From positions 186,001 to 250,000 of the forward strand of contig CAWBCD010000001.1 of NCBI GenBank assembly GCA_963787205.1: a stretch of 64,000 nucleotides of DNA, in the 5' to 3' direction. Both the position numbers and the translations under genes were made by a program. Origin of the DNA: DATFNI01 sp963787205 (GTDB taxonomy: Bacteria; Bacteroidota; Rhodothermia; Balneolales; DATFMH01). Under the pieces are notes generated by a model, which was not told where the DNA came from, made no database searches, and saw nothing but the letters and a program-made list of their open reading frames with translations. Each line of letters begins with the position of its first letter. Position 1 is the first letter of the stretch. Shown piece by piece: positions 48,450-57,608 of this stretch.

Positions 48450-48767
48450 TAAGGTTACTTCATGTTGGTAAAATTTCAATAAAACGCACCTATAACTTTG
48501 CATAAGCGTAATGCGAGCTGAAAGGGTGAAGTGTCTGGTGGACAAGCTGTTCGGCCTGGCGTGAACGTATTGTACCTGAGCTGCTGCCAGCATTCATGTG
48601 CAAACCGGAAATTCTCCGCCTCTCGCCAGTCGATCGCTGAAATCATGGCTAAGTTTAAATGGATATTGCAGGCACCGTCCCACCCGCCGTTTGTCAGAAA
48701 GTCAATGGAATAGAGGTCATAGCACAGCCTAACACCTTTAAAAAGGAAAATGTCAAGCAGGAGGTCC
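48450..48767. other. Gap between two convergent genes
   Basis: About 318 bases between the monooxygenase-like gene and the methyltransferase. A minus-strand open frame crosses it (about 90 residues, GGWDGACNIHLNLAM and AECWQQL-like pieces) but has no recognisable family, start or ribosome site. No clear terminator for either gene is seen. Confidence 0.35.
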
Positions 48768-49679
48768 TCACCCACCAGCCTTTTCCACTTTCTCAAATAC
48801 CATACGATAGTGATCGAAAATTTCACGTTCAAAGCAGATCATGTTCGGATTGGTGGTCACAAGTGCCCTGAAGCTGCTATCGATAAGAAATTGGGGAAGC
48901 CACGACAGGAAAATAAGATACTTTCTCAGATTAAACGACCGATATCTTTTTCCCCACTGTCTAAGGGTTTCTATATAGTCGAGACGTCCGCTGCTCATGC
49001 CGATCAGTTTAAAGGAAGGAGTGGCATTTTTTATGACCATCTCTGATCCGTAAGGGAGCCATGATCCGGGGAACTGCTTTTCCATTAAAGCCAGGATGTA
49101 GGCAGTGGAATCTTTGTCGGCATGAATATCTATATCATCATAGTCTATCATATTTTTGCCGAAAGTCATCGTTTGGAGGAACATTCGTCCGCCGGGGCGC
49201 AGCAAATCAGACACTTTCTTGAAAAAACGCCGGTAGACCTCATCCTGTTTACCAGCTTTATATGCCTCGACCGAACAGAAATGTTCAAAAGCGCCCAGGG
49301 AAACCACAGCATCAAAAATACCGTAATCATCAGGCTTCACTTCCAGGCAATTCTTCAGATAGACTTTCAAATCGTTTTCCCGGCATGCTTTTGCCTGCCC
49401 GTCGGAGAGGGTAAGACCGATGCACTCTGCTCCGACATGCCGGGATATGTAGGAAACCATGGGACCCCAGCCGCAACCCATGTCCAACACCCGGCTGTCC
49501 GGATTAATATTCAGATTTTTCACGATAAACCGATGCTTTTCTTCCTGGGCTTCTTCAAGGGTCATTGAGAAATCTCCATTATACATAGCCCCGCTAAAAT
49601 CTCCCATTTCGCCCATGCTAACCCGGAAAACCCGGTCAATAGTGGTGTACGTGTAGTCCAGGTCTTTTTTATCAGCCAT
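48768..49679 (-). CDS. Cyclopropane-fatty-acid-synthase-like SAM methyltransferase
   Basis: A 303-residue class I methyltransferase of the CFA synthase/mycolic-acid methyltransferase group. SAM motif I is VLDMGCGWGPMVSYISRHV (about 64-82) followed by ECIGLTLSDGQ; further conserved segments are VSLGAFEHF (with the acidic/aromatic residues near the active site) and RPGGRMFLQTMTFGKN. The N-terminal lipid-binding domain of full CFA synthases is absent, so it is a short form. The product could be a methylated or cyclopropane lipid, or a small molecule; unproven. It starts 141 bases upstream of the DUF481 gene end, same strand. Confidence 0.85.
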   Translation of the reverse strand: MADKKDLDYTYTTIDRVFRVSMGEMGDFSGAMYNGDFSMTLEEAQEEKHRFIVKNLNINPDSRVLDMGCGWGPMVSYISRHVGAECIGLTLSDGQAKACRENDLKVYLKNCLEVKPDDYGIFDAVVSLGAFEHFCSVEAYKAGKQDEVYRRFFKKVSDLLRPGGRMFLQTMTFGKNMIDYDDIDIHADKDSTAYILALMEKQFPGSWLPYGSEMVIKNATPSFKLIGMSSGRLDYIETLRQWGKRYRSFNLRKYLIFLSWLPQFLIDSSFRALVTTNPNMICFEREIFDHYRMVFEKVEKAGG

Positions 49680-49819
49680 AATGTAATCCCTTAGTTAAAA
49701 ACAAAGTGCGGTTTTTTAAAAACTACAATATGGTCACTGTCTGATTTCTAAATCGCAAGTATCACATATCAGAACATCTTTACAAATTAAATTATAACCG
49801 TTTATAGCTTCTCAGGCAT

Positions 49820-50602
49820 CTAAATTTTCAAGCTGATACCGGAAGTCACCTGAATGTCTGATTTTTTTAAAACCTGTGGGGGATCACTATCATGGCGCCA
49901 GATAAAAGAAAGAGTCAGTCCCAGGTAATGGGTGATGGCAACTTCAAGACTCAGATCATTTAACAAGCGGAAATTGCCCGGATTTGTAACTGAGGGTTGA
50001 AAGTAGACAGCATCCATAAGGGTGCTGTTAGAGTTTATTTCATAGCTCAAAAAACCCAGAATATCGAACCGGAAGGTATTTTCCGTTGCAGATTCAAAGG
50101 GTTGCAATTGTGCAGCATCCAGTTTTTCATTTTCGTACATCAATCCCAATCCCAAATCAAAGATTGTTTTGCCACCAGTACCGAAACTTCTTCGAAGTCC
50201 GGCCCCAACCAACTGTCTGCTGTTAAGAATCAAATTTTTATTATGCTGGTACTGATAAAATGTAAATGTTCGGTATCTACTGTTGAAGATGTAATTAAAA
50301 CGCAATTGTGCATACCTTCTGGAAGTAACGGTATTTTTATTTTCCCGAAGGAACTTTAGTCCGGAAAAAAGTTTGATTGCATATCGTTTCTGTTCATACC
50401 CAATAATACTGTTCCCGGTAATCTCCAGCAGGTTCGAATTTCCTCGTTCAAGATCAACGTTGGCGTTCAGGCCCCCAAACCAGCCCATTTTTGCGTTTTT
50501 TTGTAACTTCTCGGTATTTATGATGGTCTGTGCCCGGGCAGTCTGTAATATCAGTAGCAGAAAGAACGTAAGAAGTACCAAAGGTATGTGTCGAAAATTC
50601 AT
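49820..50602 (-). CDS. DUF481 outer-membrane beta-barrel protein
   Basis: A 260-residue exported protein (signal peptide 1-24, ending ARAQ) with alternating aromatic/polar beta strands: MGWFGGLNANVDLERGNSN, RRYAQLRFNYIFNSRYRTF, LGLTLSFIWRHDSDPP, ending DIQVTSGISLKI. This is the DUF481 pattern of salt-induced outer-membrane proteins (YdiY type) that form a small barrel. The exact role is unknown. It stands before the AT-rich accessory stretch. Confidence 0.87.
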   Translation of the reverse strand: MNFRHIPLVLLTFFLLLILQTARAQTIINTEKLQKNAKMGWFGGLNANVDLERGNSNLLEITGNSIIGYEQKRYAIKLFSGLKFLRENKNTVTSRRYAQLRFNYIFNSRYRTFTFYQYQHNKNLILNSRQLVGAGLRRSFGTGGKTIFDLGLGLMYENEKLDAAQLQPFESATENTFRFDILGFLSYEINSNSTLMDAVYFQPSVTNPGNFRLLNDLSLEVAITHYLGLTLSFIWRHDSDPPQVLKKSDIQVTSGISLKI

Positions 50603-51383
50603 ATCAGGTAGAGTAATGTTCAGAATAAGAATTCATTAGCTGTGCTCACATGATTGATGCAAAACAGTGGTGTTTTGGGGTTTGAAGAATGGCATCCAGG
50701 ATAATCGAATTTACGAATAAGTCGAACGATCAGATATTGACCGACGATTATGATATGCTCCCTGGATAGCTTTCGGAGGCCTGTCCCTTTTGGGGCTGTG
50801 AAAAAAACAATGTCAAATAAGTGGGTGCCTGAAAATTAAGGTTTGTGAGTTATGAAACGCTGGGGTCATCCCCCTCGCCCCCTTCAAAGGTAATGTCGCT
50901 AACTTAAGATGCATAACTTCTTAAATCTAAAATCGATGATCGTCAATCGTTAATCGTTAATCTAACCAAAGATTTAGGATTTATATGATTTCTGACTAAT
51001 GTTAGTGCCGTTGCTTCAAAAGGGGATACTTGTCCGCTTTTTTATATTTAACGCTTACGTTATTTACGTCTATGGCAGTTCAAAAATAATATTTTCACAG
51101 TCCCTTTTGGTAAAGACTGACATACTATTCCAATACGGTTTTAACTGTTCCTTTAACCTGAGAGGTAAGAAGACGGGGAAAGCAGGTGTAGGACTGCATC
51201 TGTCAAGGCTTTGCTCAGGTGATGATTTGGGAGGATGATATGGCGTAGTGTTATTATGGCCGAATTAGTATGCGAATACAGTTAATGTTAACTCGGATTA
51301 TCGTTTGCCGTTATGTCTCGCTCAACGCCCGTCGAGACCAGGAAGAAGCCAATAATTGCTTCATCATCGAATAGCTGTATCCC
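50603..51383. other. Intergenic accessory region
   Basis: About 780 bases with no supportable gene. It contains a short tandem phrase near 50940-50965 (ATCGTTAATC twice) and a TGCCGTTATGTCTCGCTCAACG stretch near 51308-51329. I see no tRNA or recognisable mobile-element end. It adjoins the serine-hydrolase relic. Confidence 0.4.
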
Positions 51384-52157
51384 TTGTCTTTTTTACAGCA
51401 ACAGAAATACAAAGTGAGCTATGAACAATTGAAAGAATATGAAGGAGTGTATGAATTTACTAATCCATCTACACTCAAAATAGCTGCATCACCCAAAGAT
51501 ACGTTACTGTATGCGATTATTAGCAAAAGTAAATATTCGTTGAGGCCTATAGAGAAAGACCTTTTTTTGAATTCATCAAATGAGGAGATTCGGTTTTTTA
51601 GAAATAATCCCAATGCTGTTGCAGGCTATATTGTCGATAAACATACCTACAGATTATTAAACCTTCAAGTATCTTTCCTCAAAACTCTATGGTACACAAG
51701 GTTAAATGCATCTAAACACTTTCACTATGTTGATCATCAACCGGAGAATTTGAATGACGGTTTACAATTACAAGTCGGTAATATTACACACTCTGGTCTT
51801 GACACGGTATCATTGGGCGAAAAGATGCAAAAAATAGTTGACGGTACCTATCCGGATATTCATAGTGTTTCAATCATCAAAGACGGCAGACTTATATTTG
51901 AAGAATATTTTTATCAGTTCAACAGAGACAGTCTCCATCAACTTCGTTCCACATCAAAAAGCTTAGTGTCTGCACTAACCGGAACTGCCATTGACAAAGG
52001 ATACATTAAAAGCATAAATGAAAAGGTACTTCCGTTGTTTCCTGAATACAAAATTCGCAATATGTCTGCTGTCAAAGAAAGAATAACCATTGGGAACCTG
52101 CTGACCCAGCAAACCGGTCTTGATTATGATATAAGCAATCCCCTACTGACGAATTAA
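51384..52157 (+). pseudogene. Serine hydrolase (beta-lactamase class C fold) relic, truncated
   Basis: The frame gives 257 residues but no good start codon. Residues about 1-110 form a leading domain; residues about 140 on resemble a class C beta-lactamase-type esterase: SVSIIKDGRLIFEEYFY, then SxxK motif STSKSLVSAL (about 194), and ITIGNLLTQQTGLDYD. The YxN and HxG motifs and the whole C-terminal half are missing because the IS element at 52167 follows at once. It is dead at both ends. Original function would have been an exported or membrane esterase/peptidase. Confidence 0.8.
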
Positions 52158-52166
52158 TTAGAAAAT
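52158..52166 (+). repeat. 9-bp target site duplication, left copy
   Basis: TTAGAAAAT directly before the left inverted repeat of the IS at 52167; the identical copy is at 53906-53914. This fixes both ends of the insertion. Confidence 0.85.
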
Positions 52167-53905
52167 CAGTAGTGTCCGGTTAAAATTTAGCGATACCTGT
52201 CTATCGATGCCAGCAGCTATTTAAGGGATGCTTTTTAGCGGTAAGCCAGAGAGAACCCCTGGGGTTAGCCAAACAGGGTAAGTTGATCAGGAGGTTTGGT
52301 GGTTAGCTGCCTCCAGGATTGATCGGGGTCTTTCAGGAAGCGAAACAAGTCAATGTAACTGGTCAGGTGATACCGGATAACCCCGACCATATTGGAAAAG
52401 GCCCACCTGCGCTGTGCTTTACGCTGCACCACCAACATCAAAAGCTGGGCAATTAGGCTTACCCATATTTGAATCTCAATGGCATTTTGGGAGTCGCCAA
52501 GGAAATATTTTAAGGCATTGTTGTCCGGTTAAAATGTAGCAAAGCCTATCAATCTCTGGTAATGCGACTCTGCTGGTTGGTTTTTTGCTCTATGAGAAAG
52601 AGAACCCCTATCGTTAACCGAACAGGCTAAGTTGATCAGGTGGCTTGGTGGTTAGCTGTCTCCAGGATTGATCGGGATCTTTTAAAAAGCTAAACAAATC
52701 GATGTAACTGGTCAGGTGATACCGGATAACCCCCACCATATTGGAAAAGGCCCACCTGCGCTGTGCTTTTCGCTGCACTACCAACATTAAAAGCTGAGCG
52801 ATTAAACTCACCCAGATTTGAATCTGAATGGCATTTTGGGAATCCCCCAGAAAATACTTGAGTGGAAAGTTCTGTTTGAGCCGTTTAAACATGGATTCGA
52901 TTTGCCATCGATTCTTATAAATATCGGCGATCCGATCGGCTTGCAACTCGTAATTGTTCGTCAAAAAAATGTAGGTGCGGTTCTGGCCGGGGTGATAATA
53001 GGCAATACGGCGCAGGATCACCTGTTGGTCCCCTTTATCGAGAGCAATTTGTTCATCTTTGATGACTTCCGGGTCTACAGATTCGCCAATATCATACTCC
53101 TGCAGGCACCGATAGCTGGCATTCTCTTTCTGGCGGGTGACGAAAAACACGTCTTCTTGAGTCCACTGGTGATACTGACTGTAATCGGTATAGCCTTTGT
53201 CAAAGACCACAAACGACCCTTCTGGTAGCTCTAAATCGGCCAGGAAGGTGTGATCATGGCGGGCCGCCGAACTAAAACGAACCAGTTGGGGAACATCCTG
53301 GAGCACATTGATCATGGTATGCATTTTAATGCCCCCCTTTTTCTTCCCGGTCAGCGGGGGGCGGCCCGGACCCTTTAGAATATCGGTGAACAAGCTGATG
53401 GTGGTCGAATCAATAATCCGTAAATCCTTTACCACCGGGGTGCGGGGGCTGCTGTCCGATAAAAACCTGCGGTACCTGTTCAACAACCGGTGATAAATCT
53501 CCCCAAACACCTCGCTGGCACGCTTGGCATTCGCATCACTAATGGTACTACGACGGGGAAAGTGCTTCATGTTTAAATGATTGATTTTGCCCTCACAGGC
53601 CAGCATCACGCTCGAGAGCTCCCGCAGAGAGCTTACCCCGCTGAGGGCGACAAAGAGCATCGTAACCAGATGATCATAGGTCTTAAAGCGTTTGTAGTAG
53701 CGGTCAGCCTGCCAGGCTTGTGCTGTCCGGTTAATCAGCCCGGGATCTATAAATTGTAGCAGTTGTTTTATAATGGGATGACCTGAGAAATGTGTACTTT
53801 TCTTCATAGAGGTAAGTTGGGTTTGTAGGAAAACACAACTTAACCAAAAGAGGGAAACTCCAACGGGTTTCCCTCTTCTTTTTTATCTTTTACCGGACAC
53901 TACTG
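52167..53905. mobile_element. IS4-family insertion with duplicated left end
   Basis: Both ends carry the inverted repeat CAGTAGTGTCCGGT (52167 on, and 53905 read backwards), flanked by a 9-bp direct repeat TTAGAAAAT. Inside, a second left end starts near 52517 (CATTGTTGTCCGGTTAAAA) and continues to the shared right end, giving an element of about 1390 bases with the transposase at 52614-53807. The first 350 bases (52167-52516) are a related but diverged left end, closely similar in sequence and order to 52517-52860. Therefore one copy inserted into another and recombination removed the rest. Confidence 0.88.
52614..53807 (-). CDS. IS4-family transposase with DUF4372 domain
   Basis: A 397-residue DDE transposase. 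An N-terminal DUF4372 domain (about 1-75; HFSGHPIIKQLLQFIDPGL, HLVTMLFVALSGVSSLREL) precedes the catalytic core with LRIIDSTTISLF (first Asp), GSFVVFDKGYTDY (second Asp) and the YREK-type motif YKNRWQIESMFKRLKQ (Glu). The frame is intact, so it may still be active. The relic at 52200-52500 encodes a similar C-terminus of a second copy. Confidence 0.95.
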   Translation of the reverse strand: MKKSTHFSGHPIIKQLLQFIDPGLINRTAQAWQADRYYKRFKTYDHLVTMLFVALSGVSSLRELSSVMLACEGKINHLNMKHFPRRSTISDANAKRASEVFGEIYHRLLNRYRRFLSDSSPRTPVVKDLRIIDSTTISLFTDILKGPGRPPLTGKKKGGIKMHTMINVLQDVPQLVRFSSAARHDHTFLADLELPEGSFVVFDKGYTDYSQYHQWTQEDVFFVTRQKENASYRCLQEYDIGESVDPEVIKDEQIALDKGDQQVILRRIAYYHPGQNRTYIFLTNNYELQADRIADIYKNRWQIESMFKRLKQNFPLKYFLGDSQNAIQIQIWVSLIAQLLMLVVQRKAQRRWAFSNMVGVIRYHLTSYIDLFSFLKDPDQSWRQLTTKPPDQLSLFG

Positions 53906-53914
53906 TTAGAAAAT
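53906..53914 (+). repeat. 9-bp target site duplication, right copy
   Basis: TTAGAAAAT directly after the right end of the IS element; identical to 52158-52166. Confidence 0.85.
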
Positions 53915-53983
53915 ATATCCTGCCGGCATTTAATAGGAAATGAAAAAAAACCCTAAAGGATTGATAGGATATCGCTTAATAAT

Positions 53984-54015
53984 CCCGCACAACACCATGC
54001 CATAAACCGTTAGGC
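53984..54015 (+). repeat. Cassette-boundary-like motif, copy 1
   Basis: CCCGCACAACACCATGCC and ACCGTTAGGC form a 32-base motif closely similar to that at 54524-54555. It ends in GTTAGGC, which fits the R' box (GTTRRRY) of integron attC sites. It precedes the small membrane gene at 54050 by 34 bases. Confidence 0.4.
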
Positions 54016-54049
54016 AATTGCCAGATGCACAAGATAAACTGAAATCAAC

Positions 54050-54223
54050 ATGAACGAAAAAAAAACCATGGTTGTCGTGATTTACATTGTGGTGCTTATC
54101 GCCGTTATCGTTAGTGTAGATTTACTGTTCTTTAGGCATCAATTCTGGGAACGGCTGCTCGTAAACATCGGCATTGTCTTGGTGTTTACAGCCTTCTATT
54201 TGAGATTCCTGAAGAACCCGTAA
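54050..54223 (+). CDS. Small two-helix membrane protein (57 aa)
   Basis: A 57-residue protein, MNEKKTMVVVIYIVVLIAVI at the N-terminus and a second helix (LLVNIGIVLVFTAFYLRFL) at the end, connected by DLLFFRHQFWERL. Similar short proteins with FFRHxFWxRL are common as gene cassettes in marine integrons and on their own. The start ATG 54050 follows the first boundary motif. It is too short for ordinary gene lists but the strong hydrophobic pattern and consistent start support it. Confidence 0.65.
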   Translation: MNEKKTMVVVIYIVVLIAVIVSVDLLFFRHQFWERLLVNIGIVLVFTAFYLRFLKNP

Positions 54224-54797
54224 GCTATTTTGAAACGAGGTTACAGGTCGTTGCCGAAGCATGATTACTCCGATGGATACCGTTGTTTTCCTATGATAAA
54301 AAATTCTTAACCTATGTATCGCACAGAATTATTGAGGTAACCCCAACTTATGAGACTCCCAAAGAAGAAATTGAAAAGACTGACGGATAACTGAACGAAT
54401 TGTCAGAAAAAATAAAAACGCTGCACAACATCAGCTGTAGCAAATACGGGATGAGTGAAAAAAAATTAATATTTTACGACTAAATATATTTACAGTAGGC
54501 GGACAAAGATGCGGCTTCGAGATCCCGCACTTGCCATAGCCAGAGCCGTTAGCTGGAAATGTTTCTGGTAAACGAGGTGTCTTATTTTGGTTAAAGAAAT
54601 TTACCGACTTTTTCCAAGAGGTATCGCATTGTTCTAATAATTGCTTTCAATCATAAGTTTGCCTAATAAGGCTCTTCTATTTAAATGATGAAATCAACAT
54701 ATAAGATGCGTATATTAAATTATAAATGGTTATACCCATATCAAATGAAATAAACACTATAGGTCAATTAAAATAATAAAAAAGAGGGAGTAAAAAT
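54224..54797. other. Intergenic region with second boundary motif
   Basis: About 570 bases, no gene supported. It includes the second cassette-like motif (54524-54555) and, near 54781-54790, the AGAGGGAG ribosome site for the following small gene. AT content is high. Confidence 0.45.
54524..54555 (+). repeat. Cassette-boundary-like motif, copy 2
   Basis: CCCGCACTTGCCATAGCC then GAGCCGTTAGCTG; directly repeats the motif at 53984-54015 (shared CCCGCAC...CCAT.GCCA.A..CCGTTAG). An imperfect inverted partner CAGCTGTAGCAAATACGGG lies near 54430. Confidence 0.4.
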
Positions 54798-54968
54798 ATG
54801 TCTGATTACTTTTGGATATTCTTAAGTGTAGCTGTATTTATGGGAACATTATTGCCCATAGTTACTATTGTAACAAAGCATAAACATACAATGAAGCAGT
54901 TAGAAATAGAAGCTTTGAAGCTTAAAAAAGCTAATTCGCAATATGAAGTTGAAGAGACTGCAAAATAA
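54798..54968 (+). CDS. Small PspB-like membrane protein (56 aa)
   Basis: A 56-residue protein with an N-terminal helix (MSDYFWIFLSVAVFMGTLLP) and a charged, helical tail (KQLEIEALKLKKANSQYE) resembling the topology of phage-shock protein B, though sequence identity is not evident. AGAGGGAG at 54783-54790 sits 7 bases before the ATG. No neighbour indicates its role. Confidence 0.6.
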   Translation: MSDYFWIFLSVAVFMGTLLPIVTIVTKHKHTMKQLEIEALKLKKANSQYEVEETAK

Positions 54969-55569
54969 AAAGCTTGGTAATTAAGTGAGTTAATAGATCA
55001 TTTGAGCCTATTTAACAAACAATAACTATACGTCAATCTTTCGCTTGAGATCTTTCAGTAAGCTGAATCAAAAGATATTTTGATGAACTTGAGTACGTCT
55101 TCGATATTAACGCCATAGACACAGTCTTTAACATCGTCTTTTATATATATAGTGTTGGGGAAAAACTACATAGATAAAATCGGAAAGGTGAATATATCAA
55201 ATGCCAGCTAACACCTTTTATAGCGACTTTGGCAAATATAAAATACTTTCTCAGTAACCATCTGAACATGATCATTTGACAGCCCTGATCTATGCGTTTA
55301 TCCTGATCAATTTTTGTCATGTATCTGGATACTTCCGGGCGTACAGATATAATCCGTAAGTTATTAATTAAATACTATTTATCCCTTTTCTTTTTAAATA
55401 TGACCAACAGCCTCTAATTTATCCAATCCTCCGTTTGCACCAGTTTACTCTCATGACCATCAGCTGTATTTCTTTTTTGTATCCCCCTAAATAGCCAACT
55501 ATTTACATCGCAGGAATAATTAATATTGTATTATTCAACTTAACTGTGTATACTGTGTATATATAATTT
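54969..55569 (+). promoter_or_regulatory. Promoter region of the GntR-ABC operon with direct repeats
   Basis: About 600 AT-rich bases with no gene. Just before the GntR gene, TGTGTATA occurs twice as direct repeats (55545-55552 and 55554-55561), a possible operator or part of the promoter, next to a TATAATT stretch at 55562-55568. GntR regulators of the YtrA type usually control their own operon, so this would be the natural site. Confidence 0.45.
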
Positions 55570-55935
55570 ATGGCTTACAATTTTATACTCTCACAAACTG
55601 ATAAGCGCCCCATGTATCAACAGATCATGGAGCAGATTAAGCAACGGATAGCGGTTGGCGACTGGCCGCCCAATACTCTGTTACCCTCAATTCGAGAGTT
55701 GGCAACAGAGATAAAGGTCAGCGTTATCACCGTTAAACGTGCTTACCAGGAACTGGAGCGCGAAGGCGTAATATCCACTCAACAAGGCAAAGGAAGTTGG
55801 GTGAATGAATCGCAGGATTTACATGTGCTTCAACGCGAAGAATTACGGCAGCATGTGCAACAAGCCGCTAATTTGGCAAAATCCCTGAATCTATTAGAGG
55901 ACGAACTCTTAGAATTGATAAAAAAGTATACCTAA
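55570..55935 (+). CDS. GntR-family regulator, YtrA subfamily
   Basis: A 121-residue regulator: winged-helix DNA-binding domain (about 10-75; PMYQQIMEQIKQRIAVGDW, LPSIRELATEIKVSVITVKRAYQELE, STQQGKGSWV) and a short C-terminal helical tail (about 80-121), the hallmark of YtrA-type GntR proteins that act with an ABC transporter. Its stop is 5 bases before the ATPase gene. The operon probably responds to envelope stress or a cell-wall-active compound. Likely autoregulated through the direct repeats upstream. Confidence 0.92.
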   Translation: MAYNFILSQTDKRPMYQQIMEQIKQRIAVGDWPPNTLLPSIRELATEIKVSVITVKRAYQELEREGVISTQQGKGSWVNESQDLHVLQREELRQHVQQAANLAKSLNLLEDELLELIKKYT

Positions 55936-55940
55936 GAACA

Positions 55941-56837
55941 ATGAACACATCTTTGGCCGTAAACTGTAAAGACATCACCAAACAGTATCCGCATTTTCGG
56001 TTGCAAAATGTGGACCTGTCTTTCGAACAGGGCACTGTCATGGGTTTGGTGGGGCCCAACGGTGCGGGGAAATCAACCATTCTACGAATTATTATGGGTC
56101 TTGTGACACCGAATAGCGGCTCCGTGGAAGTCCTGGGATATTCTATGCCGTACGAGCAGATTGCGGCGAAACGCAATATTGGTTTTATCGCCGAAGATAT
56201 GCGTCTTTACGAGAGTGAAACAATTGTTTTCCATATGGAGTTTATTAAATCAATTTTTGACTCATGGGATGATGAATACGCCGCCGCTCTGTTGCGCCGC
56301 TTCGATCTTACAAAGGAACAAAAGGTAAAAGGCTTGTCACATGGGCAGCGGGTTAAAGCTACTTTGTTGTTAGCGTTGGCGCGTCGCCCTCATTTATTGG
56401 TATTCGACGAACCAACGACAGGATTAGACCCGGCAGCGAGGAAAGAGGTTCTGGACGAAATGATGAATGCCATGGAAGATGAAACCCGGTCCATTCTTTT
56501 TTCTTCTCACAATACCTTAGATGTTGAACAAATCTCTGATTATATCACCTTCATTTACGATGGGCGGATTATCGAATCCCGGGACAAGGAGAAGTTCCTG
56601 GACGGTTGGAGAAGATTGCGTCTCATAAATAGACACAATCTTCACTTACCCGATTTATCCAACATAAGAGACGTACAAACGAGCGGTAAACTGTGTACTG
56701 TTACTGTAAACAGCTACAACGACACAATTCGTGAACAATTCACGAGTGCCGGCTTGTCCGTGGATACTATTGAAAGGTTAACTTTGGAAGAAATCTTCCT
56801 GAGTAATGTGAAATACGCAAAGGGAGGTTCGGCATGA
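55941..56837 (+). CDS. ABC transporter ATP-binding protein
   Basis: A 298-residue ATPase. Walker A GPNGAGKST (about 34-42), signature LSHGQRVKATLLLALA (about 131-146) and Walker B LLVFDEPTTGLD with the catalytic Glu; H-loop SSHNT. The signature motif is LSHGQ instead of the usual LSGGQ. The C-terminal 70 residues are an extension typical of drug or bacitracin-type ABC exporters. It overlaps the permease gene by 4 bases. Encoded between GntR and permease as in YtrA-YtrB-type operons. Confidence 0.94.
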   Translation: MNTSLAVNCKDITKQYPHFRLQNVDLSFEQGTVMGLVGPNGAGKSTILRIIMGLVTPNSGSVEVLGYSMPYEQIAAKRNIGFIAEDMRLYESETIVFHMEFIKSIFDSWDDEYAAALLRRFDLTKEQKVKGLSHGQRVKATLLLALARRPHLLVFDEPTTGLDPAARKEVLDEMMNAMEDETRSILFSSHNTLDVEQISDYITFIYDGRIIESRDKEKFLDGWRRLRLINRHNLHLPDLSNIRDVQTSGKLCTVTVNSYNDTIREQFTSAGLSVDTIERLTLEEIFLSNVKYAKGGSA

Positions 56838-57511
56838 CCAACCCGATCGTTTACAAACTCATCAGTAATGATTTGAAAATCAATCGGACACCCATCCTGA
56901 TGTGGTCGCTTGCTGCTGTTGTTGGCATAGCGGTAGCATATTTTATTCCGGGCCTGGTGGCAGCGAACATCGGTTTTTGCTTGTTAGCAAGCGCAATAAT
57001 CGGAGTGGGAATTCATATGATAGCACACACCGTGTTATTCGAAAATGTAAAGGGAACACACATTTTTATTATGAGTTTGCCCATAAACTTTAAGCAATAT
57101 ACCACAGCTAAGCTTTCTGTTAATATACTGGTGTTTTTTAGTATGTGGGCATTGCTTTCGGCTGCCTGTATCTATGTAACATTTTCGCGCGGCATATTAC
57201 CGTTGGGTGGTTTGCCAATGATGGTGATGGTTTTGTTGGCAATTTTACCGGTCTATTCTTTGATGCTGTCAATGTGCATTATCACGCAATCCATAGGATA
57301 CACCGTTATTACAGCCGTAACATTAAGCTTCGCTACACCCGCTTATCTCTGGAAAATTGTTTATTTAGATTCTGTTGGCGCATACGTATGGGGAAACCAG
57401 GCTGTCTGGAATAGCACTGTTTTCAGCGTCATGATTACACAGGTACTGATCACCATTATTATTCCGCTGTTAACAGTCATTGTTCAATTTAGAAAGAAAG
57501 ATGTCATTTAG
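56834..57511 (+). CDS. ABC-2-type transporter permease
   Basis: A 225-residue protein with six predicted helices (SLAAVVGIAVAYFIPGL; FCLLASAIIGVGIHMIAHT; ILVFFSMWALLSAACIYV; MVMVLLAILPVYSLMLSM; TAVTLSFATPAYLWKIV; QVLITIIIPLLTVIVQF). It starts with the ATGA overlap of the ATPase gene and forms the membrane half of the exporter. Substrate unknown. Confidence 0.9.
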   Translation: MTNPIVYKLISNDLKINRTPILMWSLAAVVGIAVAYFIPGLVAANIGFCLLASAIIGVGIHMIAHTVLFENVKGTHIFIMSLPINFKQYTTAKLSVNILVFFSMWALLSAACIYVTFSRGILPLGGLPMMVMVLLAILPVYSLMLSMCIITQSIGYTVITAVTLSFATPAYLWKIVYLDSVGAYVWGNQAVWNSTVFSVMITQVLITIIIPLLTVIVQFRKKDVI

Positions 57512-57608
57512 TTTTTAACCAACTTGTTTAGCGGTAGAGAAAAAAGTGACCTTTAAAGTCCTCAACCACTAAATACATTATAACACTCAAATAAGGAGAG
57601 AGCATACC

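Noticed and set aside
48476..48832. 118-residue minus frame overlapping the methyltransferase
   Set aside because: No recognised family and it overlaps a well-supported gene; kept only as an unexplained gap.
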